A stretch of DNA of 63,456 bases from CAZQSL01 sp964595945 (GCA_964595945.1 CAZQSL010000005.1:1-63456); one strand, 5' to 3'; positions 1 to 8,895 are shown, counted from the stretch's first letter. Numbers and translations: made by a program. Notes: a model not told the origin generated them from the sequence alone.

Positions 1-53
1 AGACCCCATTTTTTCAAAAAGGGGGTCTCCATGCTCTTGTCGTGAACGCTTAC
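1..53. repeat. Dispersed palindromic repeat, copy A (cut by window edge)
   Basis: A hairpin with arms AGACCCC (1-7) and GGGGTCT (22-28) around a T-run/C/A-run core is followed by a conserved tail ending in GTGAACGCTTAC (42-53). Positions 21-53 are identical to 9777-9809, and the A-run before them differs by one A. It lies just downstream of the leftward thiolase gene, so it may also act as a transcription terminator. Confidence 0.75.
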
Positions 54-108
54 GCATTTTTCAAACATCTTCTGTCAAGTAGCAGATAGCGAGGGAGGCA
101 GTAGAGGA

Positions 109-1275
109 TCAGGCTTCGCGTTGGAAAAGTCCGGCTGCGCCCATGCCGCCGCCGATGCACATGGAGACGACGCCGTATTTTTTGCCGGAGTCCTTGAGTG
201 CGTAGATGATCTGGGTGGCGAGTTTTGCGCCGGTGCAGCCGAGCGGGTGGCCGAGTGCGATGGCGCCGCCGTTGACATTGACTTTGGATGTGTCGAGGCC
301 GAGTTCGCTGACGCAGTAGATGGACTGGCAGGCGAAGGCTTCGTTGATTTCGTAGAAGTCGATGTCGTCTTTGGTGAGGCCTGCTTTTTCGAGTAGTTTC
401 GGGATGGCGAATTTGGGGCCGACGCCCATTTCATCGGGGTTGACGCCGACGGTGGTATAGGCTTTGAATACGGCGAGGGGTTTGAGGCCGAGAGCTTCGG
501 CTTTTTCGCGGCTCATGATGAGGACGGCTGCGGCGCCATCGTTCATGGGAGAGGAGTTGCCGGCGGTGGCGGAGCCGCCCTGTTTGAAGGCGGGTTTGAG
601 TTTTGCGAGGCCTTCGAGAGTGGTGTCTGGGCGGGGGCATTCGTCGGTGTCGAAGGTGACTTCTTCCCAGCCTGCGCCTTTGGGCACGCGGGCGGTGACG
701 GGGACGATTTGTTCTTTGAAGGCGCCTTTTTCGATAGCCGCGACGGCTTTCATGTGGCTGTTGTAGGCGAATTCGTCTTGAGCTTCGCGGGTGATGCCGT
801 AGCGTTCGATGACGTTTTCGGCTGTGAGGCCCATGGGGATGTATGCTTCGGGGAATTCTTCGACGAGGCGAAGGTTGATTTCGGGGGTGAAGCCGCCCAT
901 GGGGACAGCGCTCATGGATTCGGCGCCGCCGGCGATGGCGATGTCGAGTGAGCCGGAGTTGATCTTGGCGGCTGCGATGGCGATTGCTTCGAGGCCTGAG
1001 GCGCAGAACCGGTTGACGGTCATGGCTGATGTTTCGACGGGGAGGCCGGCGCACAGGGAAGCAATGCGGGCGAGGTTCATGCCCATCTGGCCTTCGGGCA
1101 TGGCGCAACCGAGGATGACATCTTCGATTTCTGTTTTGTCTATTCCGGCTCTATTGATCACTTCATTTATGACTATGGCGGCGAGATCGTCTGCTCTTGT
1201 TTCGCGAAGGGTGCCTTTTTTGGCTCTTCCCACCGCGGTTCTTGCCGCTGCAACTATTACCGCATCTCTATTCAT
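109..1275 (-). CDS. fadA: Acetyl-CoA C-acyltransferase (thiolase)
   Basis: Thiolase that cleaves 3-ketoacyl-CoA with CoA in the last step of beta-oxidation, or runs in reverse as a condensing enzyme. The 388-residue length is normal for the family. The nucleophilic Cys is C91 in NRFCASG, and the C-terminal GGAIALGHPLG (His) and SMCIGGGMG (Cys) motifs complete the active site. I chose the ATG at 1275 because GGAGG lies 6 nt upstream; a TTG seven codons earlier would overlap that site. It lies 48 nt downstream of the hydratase/dehydrogenase gene on the same strand, a FadN-FadA type operon. The chain-length preference cannot be read from sequence. Confidence 0.95.
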   Translation of the reverse strand: MNRDAVIVAAARTAVGRAKKGTLRETRADDLAAIVINEVINRAGIDKTEIEDVILGCAMPEGQMGMNLARIASLCAGLPVETSAMTVNRFCASGLEAIAIAAAKINSGSLDIAIAGGAESMSAVPMGGFTPEINLRLVEEFPEAYIPMGLTAENVIERYGITREAQDEFAYNSHMKAVAAIEKGAFKEQIVPVTARVPKGAGWEEVTFDTDECPRPDTTLEGLAKLKPAFKQGGSATAGNSSPMNDGAAAVLIMSREKAEALGLKPLAVFKAYTTVGVNPDEMGVGPKFAIPKLLEKAGLTKDDIDFYEINEAFACQSIYCVSELGLDTSKVNVNGGAIALGHPLGCTGAKLATQIIYALKDSGKKYGVVSMCIGGGMGAAGLFQREA

Positions 1276-1323
1276 GAAATCCTCCATTGGACTCAATAAA
1301 GTGTAGTTTCCGCCTCCGTGTCA

Positions 1324-3813
1324 TCAGTTGCGGAGCGGCTTGTTGTTTTTGAGCATGTATTCGATCCTGTCCTGGGTCTTTTCCATGCCGCAGAGGCTGA
1401 CGAAGGCTTCTCGTTCGAGGTCGAGGATATACTGTTCGTCGACAACGGTGTTGAGCGGGATGTCGCCGCCTGTGAGGATTTTGCCGATTTTTTCGCAGAT
1501 GATCTGGTCATGTTCGGACATATAGCCGCCGAGCTTCATAGTCCAGATCACGTTTTTGACTGCGGCGTAGTAGGGACTGCCGAGGAGTTTGATGTCATTG
1601 CGCGGGCTCTTGCGGGTATATCCGGCGCGGTGCATGCCGAGGACCATCTGTTTTGCGTCGTTGAGGAGGTAGTCCTTGTTGAGGCAGATTTTGTCGGTGG
1701 GACGCAGGATGTTGAGTTCCATGGCTTCTTTTGCGTTCATTGCGACTTTGGCCATGGCGATGTTTTCGAATGCCTTGCGAAGGAAATTAAACGTGTTGGG
1801 GAGATAGGGGTTGTCGAGAGTCGCTTCGATGTTTCTGATGAGGTACTCCTTGCAGCCGCCGCCAGCGGGGATGACGCCTACGCCGACTTCGACAAGGCCG
1901 ATGTAGGTTTCGGCTGCCGCGCAGATCGCGTCGCCGTGCATGGTGACTTCGCAGCCGCCGCCGAGTACCATCGAGAAGGGGGCGGTGACGACCGGGAATG
2001 GGGAGTACTTCATTTTCATGTTGACCTGCTGGAGGTCGTTGATGGCGTCTTCGAGGGCTTTCCAGTTTTTGGCTTTTGCGGCCATGAGGATCATCATGAG
2101 GTTGGCGCCGACGGAGAAGTTCTGGCCTTCGTTGCCGATGACGAGTCCGTAAAAACCTTTGTCCTGCACGATGTCGACAGACTGTTTCATCATTGTCATG
2201 ACATCTTCGTCGATGGGATTCATGCCTTTGTAGCTGTGGAATTCGAGGAGTGCGACGCCGTCGCCCATGTCGAGGAGAGTGGCGCCGGAATTTCTCTTGA
2301 TGATCTTGCCGGCATCCCGCAGGTCGGTGATTTTGATCTTCCACGAGCCGGGATTGGTTGTGAAGTTGACAGCGTCGAGGGTGTGGGCGCTGACGGTGGC
2401 GGGATTGATCGTGAGATTGGTTGCCGGGACTTCCTTGTAGGAAAGCGAGGGCATGTCGTAGTAGGTATTTTTGAGGCCGGCTTTTTTGTAGAATCCGCCG
2501 GCTTTGGAGGCTTTGTCGAGTAGCGGCGGGACTTTGAGGCCGTCGGCCTTGATGCGTTTTACGAGGTCTTTGATGCCGATTGCGTCGGCTGTTTCAAACG
2601 GACCCATTTCCCATCCGAAGCCCCATTTCATGGCGTTGTCGACATTGACGACGTCGTCGGCGATCTCGGGGATGCGGTTGCAGGAGTAGATCGTCACGTC
2701 GCGGACTACGCGCCATGCGAACTGTGATACGTTGTCGTCGCCGCTGATGAGTTTCGCGATCTTTTCGCCGAGTGTGGGAAGTTTTTTCGCTGCCGCGAGG
2801 ATGTCGAATTTCGGTTTTTCGCTCGGGATGTATTCGAGGGTTTTGTAATCGAGGACGAAGAAAGTTTTTTTGCCGTCGATAAATTCCTTTTTATAGAAAC
2901 CCTGTTTGGACTTGTTGCCGAGCCAGCCGTTCTGGACCATAGTGTCGATCCATTCGGGGGCCTTGAAGGCATCGCGCTCCTCGTCATTGGGGCAGAGGTC
3001 ATAGACAGTTTTGGCGACATGCATGAAGGTGTCGAGTCCGACGAGGTCGGCTGTGCGGAAGGCAGCGGATTTCGGGCGGCCCATCGGCTGGCCGGCGATT
3101 GCGTCGATTTCGTCGATGCGCAGACCGAGGTCCTGCATGTGCTTGATGGTCGACATGATGCCGTAGATGCCGATGCGGTTGGCCACGAAGTTGGGCGTGT
3201 CCTTGCCGTATACGACGCCTTTGCCGAGCACGCGTTCGGAAAACGCGGCGACGGATTTCACTGTTTCCATGTCGGTTTCTTCGCCGACGATAAATTCAAG
3301 GAGTTTCATGTGGCGGACGGGATTGAAGAAGTGGGTGACGAAGAATCCTTTCTTCATCTCGGGCGACATGTCAGCGGACATTTCGCTGATCGGCAGGCCC
3401 GATGTGTTGGAAGTCAGGATCGCGCCTGGTTTCATGAATTCTGCAATGCGGGCGAAAAGCGCTTTTTTGACCGCAAGGTCTTCCTTGACGACTTCGATGA
3501 CCCAGTCGCACTCCGCGAGCTTGGGCAGATCGTCTTCGAAATTGCCTGGAGTAATGAACCGCGCATTTGATTTGACATAAAGTGGAGCCATCGGCTGCTT
3601 GGCAGCGAGGCATTTTTCGAGCGCACCCACAGCAAGTTTGTTTTTGTGGGCCGGATCTGTTTCGGATACGCCGTTGGCCTTGTCCTCATCACTGAGCGGA
3701 AGCACTATGTCCAGCATGTAACACGGTATCCCGCAGTTAGCGAGATGACACGCTATACCGCTCCCCATAACACCGGAACCAAGCACGGCTACCTTTCTGA
3801 TTTCCTTGCTCAT
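1324..3813 (-). CDS. fadN: 3-hydroxyacyl-CoA dehydrogenase / enoyl-CoA hydratase fusion (FadN type)
   Basis: Bifunctional beta-oxidation enzyme of 829 residues. The N-terminal Rossmann domain has GSGVMGSG at residues 12-19 for NAD, and HFFNPV carries the catalytic His of 3-hydroxyacyl-CoA dehydrogenases. Dehydrogenase C-terminal domains follow to about residue 480. A crotonase-like domain sits at about 500-700 with NFSVGANL (oxyanion hole), GGGCEV and the GLVEVGVGVIPAGGG segment. This dehydrogenase-then-hydratase order matches Bacillus FadN and is the reverse of E. coli FadB. A run of six G lies 5 nt before the ATG. The thiolase follows in the same operon. Confidence 0.93.
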   Translation of the reverse strand: MSKEIRKVAVLGSGVMGSGIACHLANCGIPCYMLDIVLPLSDEDKANGVSETDPAHKNKLAVGALEKCLAAKQPMAPLYVKSNARFITPGNFEDDLPKLAECDWVIEVVKEDLAVKKALFARIAEFMKPGAILTSNTSGLPISEMSADMSPEMKKGFFVTHFFNPVRHMKLLEFIVGEETDMETVKSVAAFSERVLGKGVVYGKDTPNFVANRIGIYGIMSTIKHMQDLGLRIDEIDAIAGQPMGRPKSAAFRTADLVGLDTFMHVAKTVYDLCPNDEERDAFKAPEWIDTMVQNGWLGNKSKQGFYKKEFIDGKKTFFVLDYKTLEYIPSEKPKFDILAAAKKLPTLGEKIAKLISGDDNVSQFAWRVVRDVTIYSCNRIPEIADDVVNVDNAMKWGFGWEMGPFETADAIGIKDLVKRIKADGLKVPPLLDKASKAGGFYKKAGLKNTYYDMPSLSYKEVPATNLTINPATVSAHTLDAVNFTTNPGSWKIKITDLRDAGKIIKRNSGATLLDMGDGVALLEFHSYKGMNPIDEDVMTMMKQSVDIVQDKGFYGLVIGNEGQNFSVGANLMMILMAAKAKNWKALEDAINDLQQVNMKMKYSPFPVVTAPFSMVLGGGCEVTMHGDAICAAAETYIGLVEVGVGVIPAGGGCKEYLIRNIEATLDNPYLPNTFNFLRKAFENIAMAKVAMNAKEAMELNILRPTDKICLNKDYLLNDAKQMVLGMHRAGYTRKSPRNDIKLLGSPYYAAVKNVIWTMKLGGYMSEHDQIICEKIGKILTGGDIPLNTVVDEQYILDLEREAFVSLCGMEKTQDRIEYMLKNNKPLRN

Positions 3814-4207
3814 TATTACCCCCCTTTTCGCGGAGTTTTACCGCAAGATTTACTGAAAAGTACTTATTTTTTTGCCTTTCAGCTTCAAACACTCGGGTCA
3901 TAGGTTTCCTGCCATTTCGCATGGCGGTTACCTGTACAACTTAGGGAGTTATTATATCACCTCTACACTATCAGTAAGCAATAACATTTCCCAAAATAGT
4001 TGCCGCTTTTTCGCCGCACGCAGTTTGCTTCAGGAGTCTGAGTTAAATTCGGGATAGAAAATATGCTTGTCGTCTGTAACGACGGAATAAACCCGATAAA
4101 CGGGATATGGCGATGTTGTGGCAGGCGGCTTTGGAAATTGGTGATCCGGGTACGGGGATATTGCGGGAAAACGGAATAATACTGTCGTTATGTTTTTGGG
4201 AAAACGC
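3814..4207. other. Intergenic region between fad operon promoter side and histidine kinase 3' end
   Basis: The left half holds the roughly 130-nt leader and promoter of the fad operon. The right half (about 3960-4207) contains no convincing reading frame, RNA gene or terminator. I found no FadR-like operator by eye. Confidence 0.5.
3951..3959 (-). promoter_or_regulatory. Extended -10 promoter of the fad operon
   Basis: Read leftward, this is TGATATAAT, a perfect TATAAT (3951-3956) with an extended -10 TGn. A poor -35 is compensated by the TGn. The start site would be near 3944, leaving a leader of about 130 nt before the dehydrogenase ATG. Confidence 0.65.
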
Positions 4208-6817
4208 TCAGTCAGTGGCGGCAGACAGACTGGCGATGGCGGTAGTGATGTCTGCGAAGGAGAAGGGTTTGACGAGGAAAGTGGCGCCGGAGATGTTGCG
4301 TTCTTCGAAAGTGGCCGCGTTGCGGGGGATGCCTGAGATGAAGATGACTTTCAGGGCTGGGTCGATTTGCATGAGCTGTCTGTAAGTATCGAAACCGTCC
4401 ATGCGTGGCATGAGGAGGTCGATGATGGCGATGGATATGTCGTGTCTGTATTTTTTGTACAGGTCGATGGCTATTTCGCCGGATTCGGCGGTGAAGGGTG
4501 AGAACCCGGCTTTTTCGAGCATCATCGTGGTGATGCGGAGTATTGAAATTTCGTCGTCTACGACGAGTACGGCAGGGGATTTTGCGGGCAGGTCTTCATC
4601 GGAATCTTCGCTGGCGGCAGAGATGTTGATGGCTGGCAGGAAGATTTTCATGGTGGTGCCGTTGCCGGGGCGGCTGACGATGTGGATGTGGCCGTTGTGG
4701 CTCTGTACGATGGCGAGCGAGGTGGCGAGGCCGAGGCCGGTGCCCTTGTCTTTTTCTTTTGTGGTGAAGAAGGGGTCGAAGACTTTTTTGATGATGTTGG
4801 GGGGGATGCCTGTGCCAGTGTCGGTGATTTCGATTGTGCAGTAGGCGCCGGGTTTGAGGTTGACGTATTGTGCGGAGGCTGATTCGGAGAGTGATGTGGT
4901 GGAGCAGGTGATGGAAATGGAGCCGCCGGCGGGCATGGCGTCGGCTGAGTTATTGGCGAGGTTGAGCAGTACCTGGAGCATCTGGTTTTCGTCGGTTTTG
5001 ATCACGGAGTCCTGGGGGCATTCGCTTGAGAGGGTGACGTTTTTGGGGATGGAGCGCTGGATCATGGGCATGAGCCGGTCGATGAGTTCCGAAGTGCGGA
5101 TGGCGCTGACCTTGACTTTGTCCTTACGGGAAAAGGAGAGGAGTTTTTGAGTAAGGTCGCGTGAGCGGCGGGCGGCGTCGGTGATGCGGTCGATGTGGGG
5201 GATGGCGGGTGAGTTGGGGGGCACATCCGATTTCGCGAGGCTGGCAAACCCGATGATGATGCCGAGCATGTTGTTGTAGTCGTGCGCGACGCCGCCAGCG
5301 AGGCGGCCGACGGCTTCCATTTTCTGAGCTTGCAGGAGCTGCTCTTCGAGATAATAGCGTTTGTTGTCTTCGATGATACGTTCGAGTTCGGATGCGGTGC
5401 GGGTGGCGATGATGACAAACGCTTCGCGCATTTTCACCGGCAGTGCGATCTCTCTGTCGGACACGCAGTAGATCAGGCCGATGGGATCGCCGTTTTTTCC
5501 GGTGAGGGTGATTGCCGTAAAGCCGTTGGGTTTGTAATCCGAAAAAAGCGGTTCGTCGGGAAATTCGCCGGCAATTTCATTGCCCGTGCAGATAAAACCT
5601 TTTCGGGAGATGGCCGAGGCTGTATCGTATGAGATGACGTATCTGTCGGGATTGACGGGTGTGGCGCTGTCGAATTTGATGGCGTGAGGTTTTATGGCGT
5701 TGTCGATGTGTGAGATTTCCACAATGACGGCGGCTTTGACGCCGAACCATGTACAGATGGTGGTGGCGGCGTTGTCGAAGCAGTCGGTGCCGATGAATCC
5801 GATGGTGGTTTCGATGATAGCTCTGAAGGCGTCTTCGGATTCCTTGTGTTCGGTGATGTCCTGCACAATGCCTTCGATGGATGAAATTTCGCCCGAGGGG
5901 TCGCGCTCTGCCTTTATGGTGGTGATTGCCCAGAATGTGGAGCCGTCTTTTTTGCGCAGCCTGACGAGGGTGTGGTCGACGCGGCCGGACTCCCTGAGGC
6001 GGCGCGCCAGCATCTGGCTGTCGCAGGAATTGTCGAAAAGCGAATTGACCGGGATGCCGAGGAGTTGTGACAGCGCACCATATCCGAGTATGTGAGCGAG
6101 CGCGGGATTGGCCATCGAAAAAAATGCCTTGTCCAGGCTGCCTCTGAAGATGCCGAAGGGGGCATCGTCGACGAGGGCGCTATATTGCTTTTCCCGGTCC
6201 GACAGTTCGCCACGCACCCTCTGGAAGTAGATCAGCAGCAGGCTCATGGCGACGAGGAGCTCGAACATCGCTCCGATCATATATCCCCACGGCGCGACGG
6301 ACGGGATATCGTACAGAAAAGGATAATCGGCCTTGTGCAGGCCCCATAGTATGAAAAGCGCTCCACAGAAAACCATCTCTCGCGATTTGCGGTACCGTAT
6401 CAGCGAAATGCCAGTGAGGATATACGCCACCGCGAGATACTCGAAAATCAGGACAATCTCGAACATATCCGGTATCGATGGCGCGATAGCCGTGACAGTG
6501 GTGACGATCAGTATGACGGCCGCCGAAACAAACCATCCCCTCGGGGTGCGCCGCCCGATAAATGCGTAAGTGCCCCATACGAGCATTATGCCGTTGATCA
6601 GACTTGTGATCAGAAATATGCTGAACAGCGGGTACTGCCTGAGACCGGTTGCGAGATATGCCATCATCAGCACATATCTCATGGAATACACTACCCAGCT
6701 CAGCCCCCATATCTTCATGAAGCGCTCTCTGTACATCACATACAGATACAGGTATATGAACGACAGAATCGAGGTGCACATAAAATTGGATATGATTGCC
6801 GGGACCATCCAGTCCAT
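4208..6817 (-). CDS. Membrane hybrid sensor histidine kinase (PAS-GAF-HisKA-HATPase-REC)
   Basis: An 869-residue sensor kinase. Residues 1-200 form about seven hydrophobic helices. They are followed by a PAS domain (about 212-325), a GAF-like segment (about 335-480), and a HisKA domain with phospho-acceptor H512 in GGVAHDYNN. The HATPase has NLANNSADA, DTGTGIP and KGTGLGL. A C-terminal receiver has D800 in IIDLLMP and K850. The HATPase-then-receiver order implies internal phosphotransfer, with output through another protein because there is no DNA-binding domain. The gene is monocistronic. The RBS is weak, so the start could be a few codons later. Confidence 0.9.
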   Translation of the reverse strand: MDWMVPAIISNFMCTSILSFIYLYLYVMYRERFMKIWGLSWVVYSMRYVLMMAYLATGLRQYPLFSIFLITSLINGIMLVWGTYAFIGRRTPRGWFVSAAVILIVTTVTAIAPSIPDMFEIVLIFEYLAVAYILTGISLIRYRKSREMVFCGALFILWGLHKADYPFLYDIPSVAPWGYMIGAMFELLVAMSLLLIYFQRVRGELSDREKQYSALVDDAPFGIFRGSLDKAFFSMANPALAHILGYGALSQLLGIPVNSLFDNSCDSQMLARRLRESGRVDHTLVRLRKKDGSTFWAITTIKAERDPSGEISSIEGIVQDITEHKESEDAFRAIIETTIGFIGTDCFDNAATTICTWFGVKAAVIVEISHIDNAIKPHAIKFDSATPVNPDRYVISYDTASAISRKGFICTGNEIAGEFPDEPLFSDYKPNGFTAITLTGKNGDPIGLIYCVSDREIALPVKMREAFVIIATRTASELERIIEDNKRYYLEEQLLQAQKMEAVGRLAGGVAHDYNNMLGIIIGFASLAKSDVPPNSPAIPHIDRITDAARRSRDLTQKLLSFSRKDKVKVSAIRTSELIDRLMPMIQRSIPKNVTLSSECPQDSVIKTDENQMLQVLLNLANNSADAMPAGGSISITCSTTSLSESASAQYVNLKPGAYCTIEITDTGTGIPPNIIKKVFDPFFTTKEKDKGTGLGLATSLAIVQSHNGHIHIVSRPGNGTTMKIFLPAINISAASEDSDEDLPAKSPAVLVVDDEISILRITTMMLEKAGFSPFTAESGEIAIDLYKKYRHDISIAIIDLLMPRMDGFDTYRQLMQIDPALKVIFISGIPRNAATFEERNISGATFLVKPFSFADITTAIASLSAATD

Positions 6818-6924
6818 AAACTGCCGCCTGTCACAAATATGTTATATTAAGGAACAGCATTGCCGTTTCGCAGGTTGCATGTTTGCGGATCATATATGAG
6901 CTATTTCAGAAAAATCCGGAAATT

Positions 6925-6933
6925 TGTTATAAT
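6925..6933 (+). promoter_or_regulatory. Extended -10 promoter of ferredoxin-nitroreductase gene
   Basis: TGTTATAAT: perfect -10 hexamer at 6928-6933 with an extended TGn. No clear -35 is seen. The predicted start near 6940 leaves a short leader containing the GGAGG at 6951-6955. Confidence 0.7.
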
Positions 6934-6964
6934 ACGGTGACAAAGATACGGGAGGCGGATGGAA

Positions 6965-7831
6965 ATGATCAAAGTGGACAATGAAAAATGCACGGCATGC
7001 GGAATGTGCGCCGCGGTATGCCCGGCAGTAGTGTTGGAACAAAGAGGAAACACCATGTCGATAGCGCATCCGAAATCATGCATCCAGTGCTGGCACTGCA
7101 TTGCCGTATGTCCCTCCGATGCCGTCACTTGTGACGAATTCGCACTCCATACGTTCGATACCATTGCCGGCGAACCTCAGCCCCCGGAATATCAGCAGGC
7201 TAAATCGCTGCTGCTCAACCGCCGTAGCGTCCGCGAATTCAAAGACCAGGAAATCCCCCGCGAAATCCTCGAAGAACTCGTCACTATCGCCTCGCATGCC
7301 CCCACCGGCCACAATGCACAGGGAGTCAATCTCTGCGTCATCACCGACCGTAATCTCATAAACGGCACCGACGAAAAAATACTTGCCAGATTAGCCGGAC
7401 TCTCATCGGTCATCGGATCGAAACCCGTCACGACATTCGTCCAGGCACTCGCGGGCCACGAAAAAGCCGACTCCCTCAGAGAGACACGCGAAGGCATGGA
7501 ACGTTTTGCCAAATCCGCCGGACACGCACACCATCACATATTCAGGGATGCTCCCGCGCTCGTGATCGCCCATACCGCCCCTGGGCAGTTCATCGGCAAA
7601 GACGACTGCGTAATAGCGCTTACCCACATGATGATCGCCGCCAACTCGATGGGGCTCGGCGCCACATGGATCGGATACCTTGTCGGAGCCGCCGCGTTTG
7701 ACCGCAGCATCAAAACCGCCCTCGGCGTGCCGATGTTCAACACTCTTCAGGCCGCTATCATACTCGGCTGGCCAAAATACAGATACAAAAGACGCATCCC
7801 GCGCAAACCCGTTCCCGTCAAATGGCTGTAA
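6965..7831 (+). CDS. Nitroreductase-family protein with N-terminal 2x[4Fe-4S] ferredoxin domain
   Basis: A 288-residue redox protein. The first 55 residues carry two complete [4Fe-4S] motifs (C9, C12, C15, C19 and C39, C42, C45, C49), followed by a nitroreductase FMN domain beginning NRRSVREFKDQ. Ferredoxin-nitroreductase fusions are common in strict anaerobes and are thought to move electrons from low-potential donors to FMN; the substrate is unknown. I chose the second ATG because GGAGG (6951-6955) lies 9 nt upstream; the ATG at 6959 is only 3 nt from it. The gene is monocistronic and divergent from the histidine kinase. Confidence 0.88.
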   Translation: MIKVDNEKCTACGMCAAVCPAVVLEQRGNTMSIAHPKSCIQCWHCIAVCPSDAVTCDEFALHTFDTIAGEPQPPEYQQAKSLLLNRRSVREFKDQEIPREILEELVTIASHAPTGHNAQGVNLCVITDRNLINGTDEKILARLAGLSSVIGSKPVTTFVQALAGHEKADSLRETREGMERFAKSAGHAHHHIFRDAPALVIAHTAPGQFIGKDDCVIALTHMMIAANSMGLGATWIGYLVGAAAFDRSIKTALGVPMFNTLQAAIILGWPKYRYKRRIPRKPVPVKWL

Positions 7832-8154
7832 CTTTCTCCGGCCGGCATTTTCGATACGCACTTGCCGATAATCGCAGGGTTACGGCAGTTGCTTCGGTGG
7901 CTGTAACTTTGGGCGAAGCGAATAATCCCGCTCTATCCATGCCATGAGTCAGGCGGATTTTGATCAGGGATGCGCCACACATGTACCCCCATAGCCGGAT
8001 GTGCCAAAAATTATCCACCAGAACGCTTAAGTCTCAGCCAAAACCTGCCGATAACAATAATGACACGGAGGTCACTAATGTTTACCTTCACTCACGTACC
8101 ACGGAGGGCACGTAGTGAATCCTTTTTGTCAAAATCGAATGGGTGTGGGATAAA
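7832..8154. other. Intergenic region with no confident gene
   Basis: No conserved protein, tRNA or recognised riboswitch is visible. A 42-codon frame at 8078-8206 begins after GGAGGTCACTA, and a second CACGGAGG..CAC copy precedes a GTG at 8115. Both frames run into the next gene out of frame. They could be a leader peptide arrangement or chance. Confidence 0.4.
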
Positions 8155-8334
8155 ATGGGACAGATTTCAATGGACCCCGGCGTCACGTCAATGGCTTCGA
8201 TCCTGAAAAGCGCCCAATATATGCAGGGTGCGACACTGATGAGACTGCTCGATGTAGTATCGAAAGTTGCAACAGCGCAGGTGCAGCCTCTCGTCAATAT
8301 CGCCGAAGCTGGCCATATTGATATTTACGCGTAA
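8155..8334 (+). CDS. Small protein resembling YjfB-type putative motility proteins
   Basis: A protein of about 59 residues with a hydrophobic helical middle and a C-terminus GHIDIYA. That pattern (short helical protein with Asp-rich end of the G-x-IDVRA kind) resembles the YjfB family of putative motility proteins, which are predicted from flagellar regulons and remain poorly characterised. No flagellar genes are in the window, so the match is tentative. ATG 8155 follows GTGGGATAAA; a GTG at 8143 and an ATG at 8170 are alternatives. A clear rho-independent terminator lies 50 nt downstream, which supports a genuine short transcript. Confidence 0.5.
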   Translation: MGQISMDPGVTSMASILKSAQYMQGATLMRLLDVVSKVATAQVQPLVNIAEAGHIDIYA

Positions 8335-8386
8335 CTCAGAGTGACATGGTTGCTGCTAGCCACAGCAACTCCTCCTATAAGGTAAG

Positions 8387-8414
8387 AGCCACCGGAAGAA
8401 TGGTGGCTTTTTTT
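8387..8414 (+). terminator. Rho-independent terminator after the YjfB-like gene
   Basis: Stem AGCCACC (8387-8393) pairs with GGTGGCT (8402-8408), followed by a run of T. It is preceded by another small hairpin, GTTGCTG...CAGCAAC. Confidence 0.85.
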
Positions 8415-8471
8415 CATTTGGACGCACTGCGTGCATGATATTGTTTCAAAAGGACGTGTCGAAAGTTTTTT

Positions 8472-8501
8472 TTGCAACAATTCATAGAAAAATACTATTA
8501 T
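8472..8501 (+). promoter_or_regulatory. Promoter of sepF
   Basis: TTGCAA (8472-8477) is separated by 18 nt from TATTAT (8496-8501). The surrounding sequence TACTA-n6-TAGTGGATA is an imperfect inverted repeat that partly matches one upstream of the glycogen-binding gene near 42.58 kb. Confidence 0.6.
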
Positions 8502-8566
8502 ATTAGTGGATACTATATTTGAAAGCATAAATGACAATACATCAGTCAGGCACTGGGGAGATGGCC

Positions 8567-8836
8567 ATGCACAACGAGCACTCATATCACAGAGAAGAAA
8601 TTATTGCCTTCTCACCCCGCAGTTTCGAAGATATCAAAACTATCGCCGACGAGATTAAAAACGGCAATCCAACGATTATCAATGTCAACGAGCTGGCAGC
8701 CGATAACCGCGAATCATATATCCATTTCCTCAATGGCGTGGTATATGCGCTCAATGGAAATTCGACGTGTATCGGCAACAACGTGTATCTGTTCGCACCG
8801 CCCAATGTCGAAGTCTATAACGAAAGCACGGACTGA
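8567..8836 (+). CDS. sepF: SepF-like cell division protein
   Basis: An 89-residue protein that is almost entirely a SepF (DUF552) domain. It starts with RSFEDIKTIADEIKNG and continues NPTIINVNEL, then FLNGVVYALNG, and ends near YLFAPPNVEV. In Gram-positives and cyanobacteria SepF rings bind the FtsZ C-terminus and anchor it to membrane. Here the N-terminal amphipathic membrane-targeting helix is short and not obvious. ATG 8567 has GGGGAG 6 nt upstream; in-frame ATGs at 8531 and 8561 have worse spacing. The gene stands alone, away from any ylm or dcw cluster. Confidence 0.85.
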   Translation: MHNEHSYHREEIIAFSPRSFEDIKTIADEIKNGNPTIINVNELAADNRESYIHFLNGVVYALNGNSTCIGNNVYLFAPPNVEVYNESTD

Positions 8837-8895
8837 AACGGCTTTTTCCCAAGATTGTCATGGAGTGGATTGTAAACGGGCCTTGCCTGCGTCTT

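Noticed and set aside
1318..2523. 401-codon rightward frame opposite the hydratase/dehydrogenase
   Set aside because: Shadow of the real gene with skewed composition and no motif.
7832..8154. Possible riboswitch upstream of the YjfB-like gene
   Set aside because: The sequence has some short inverted repeats but lacks the conserved core of c-di-GMP, TPP or cobalamin riboswitches that I could recognise.
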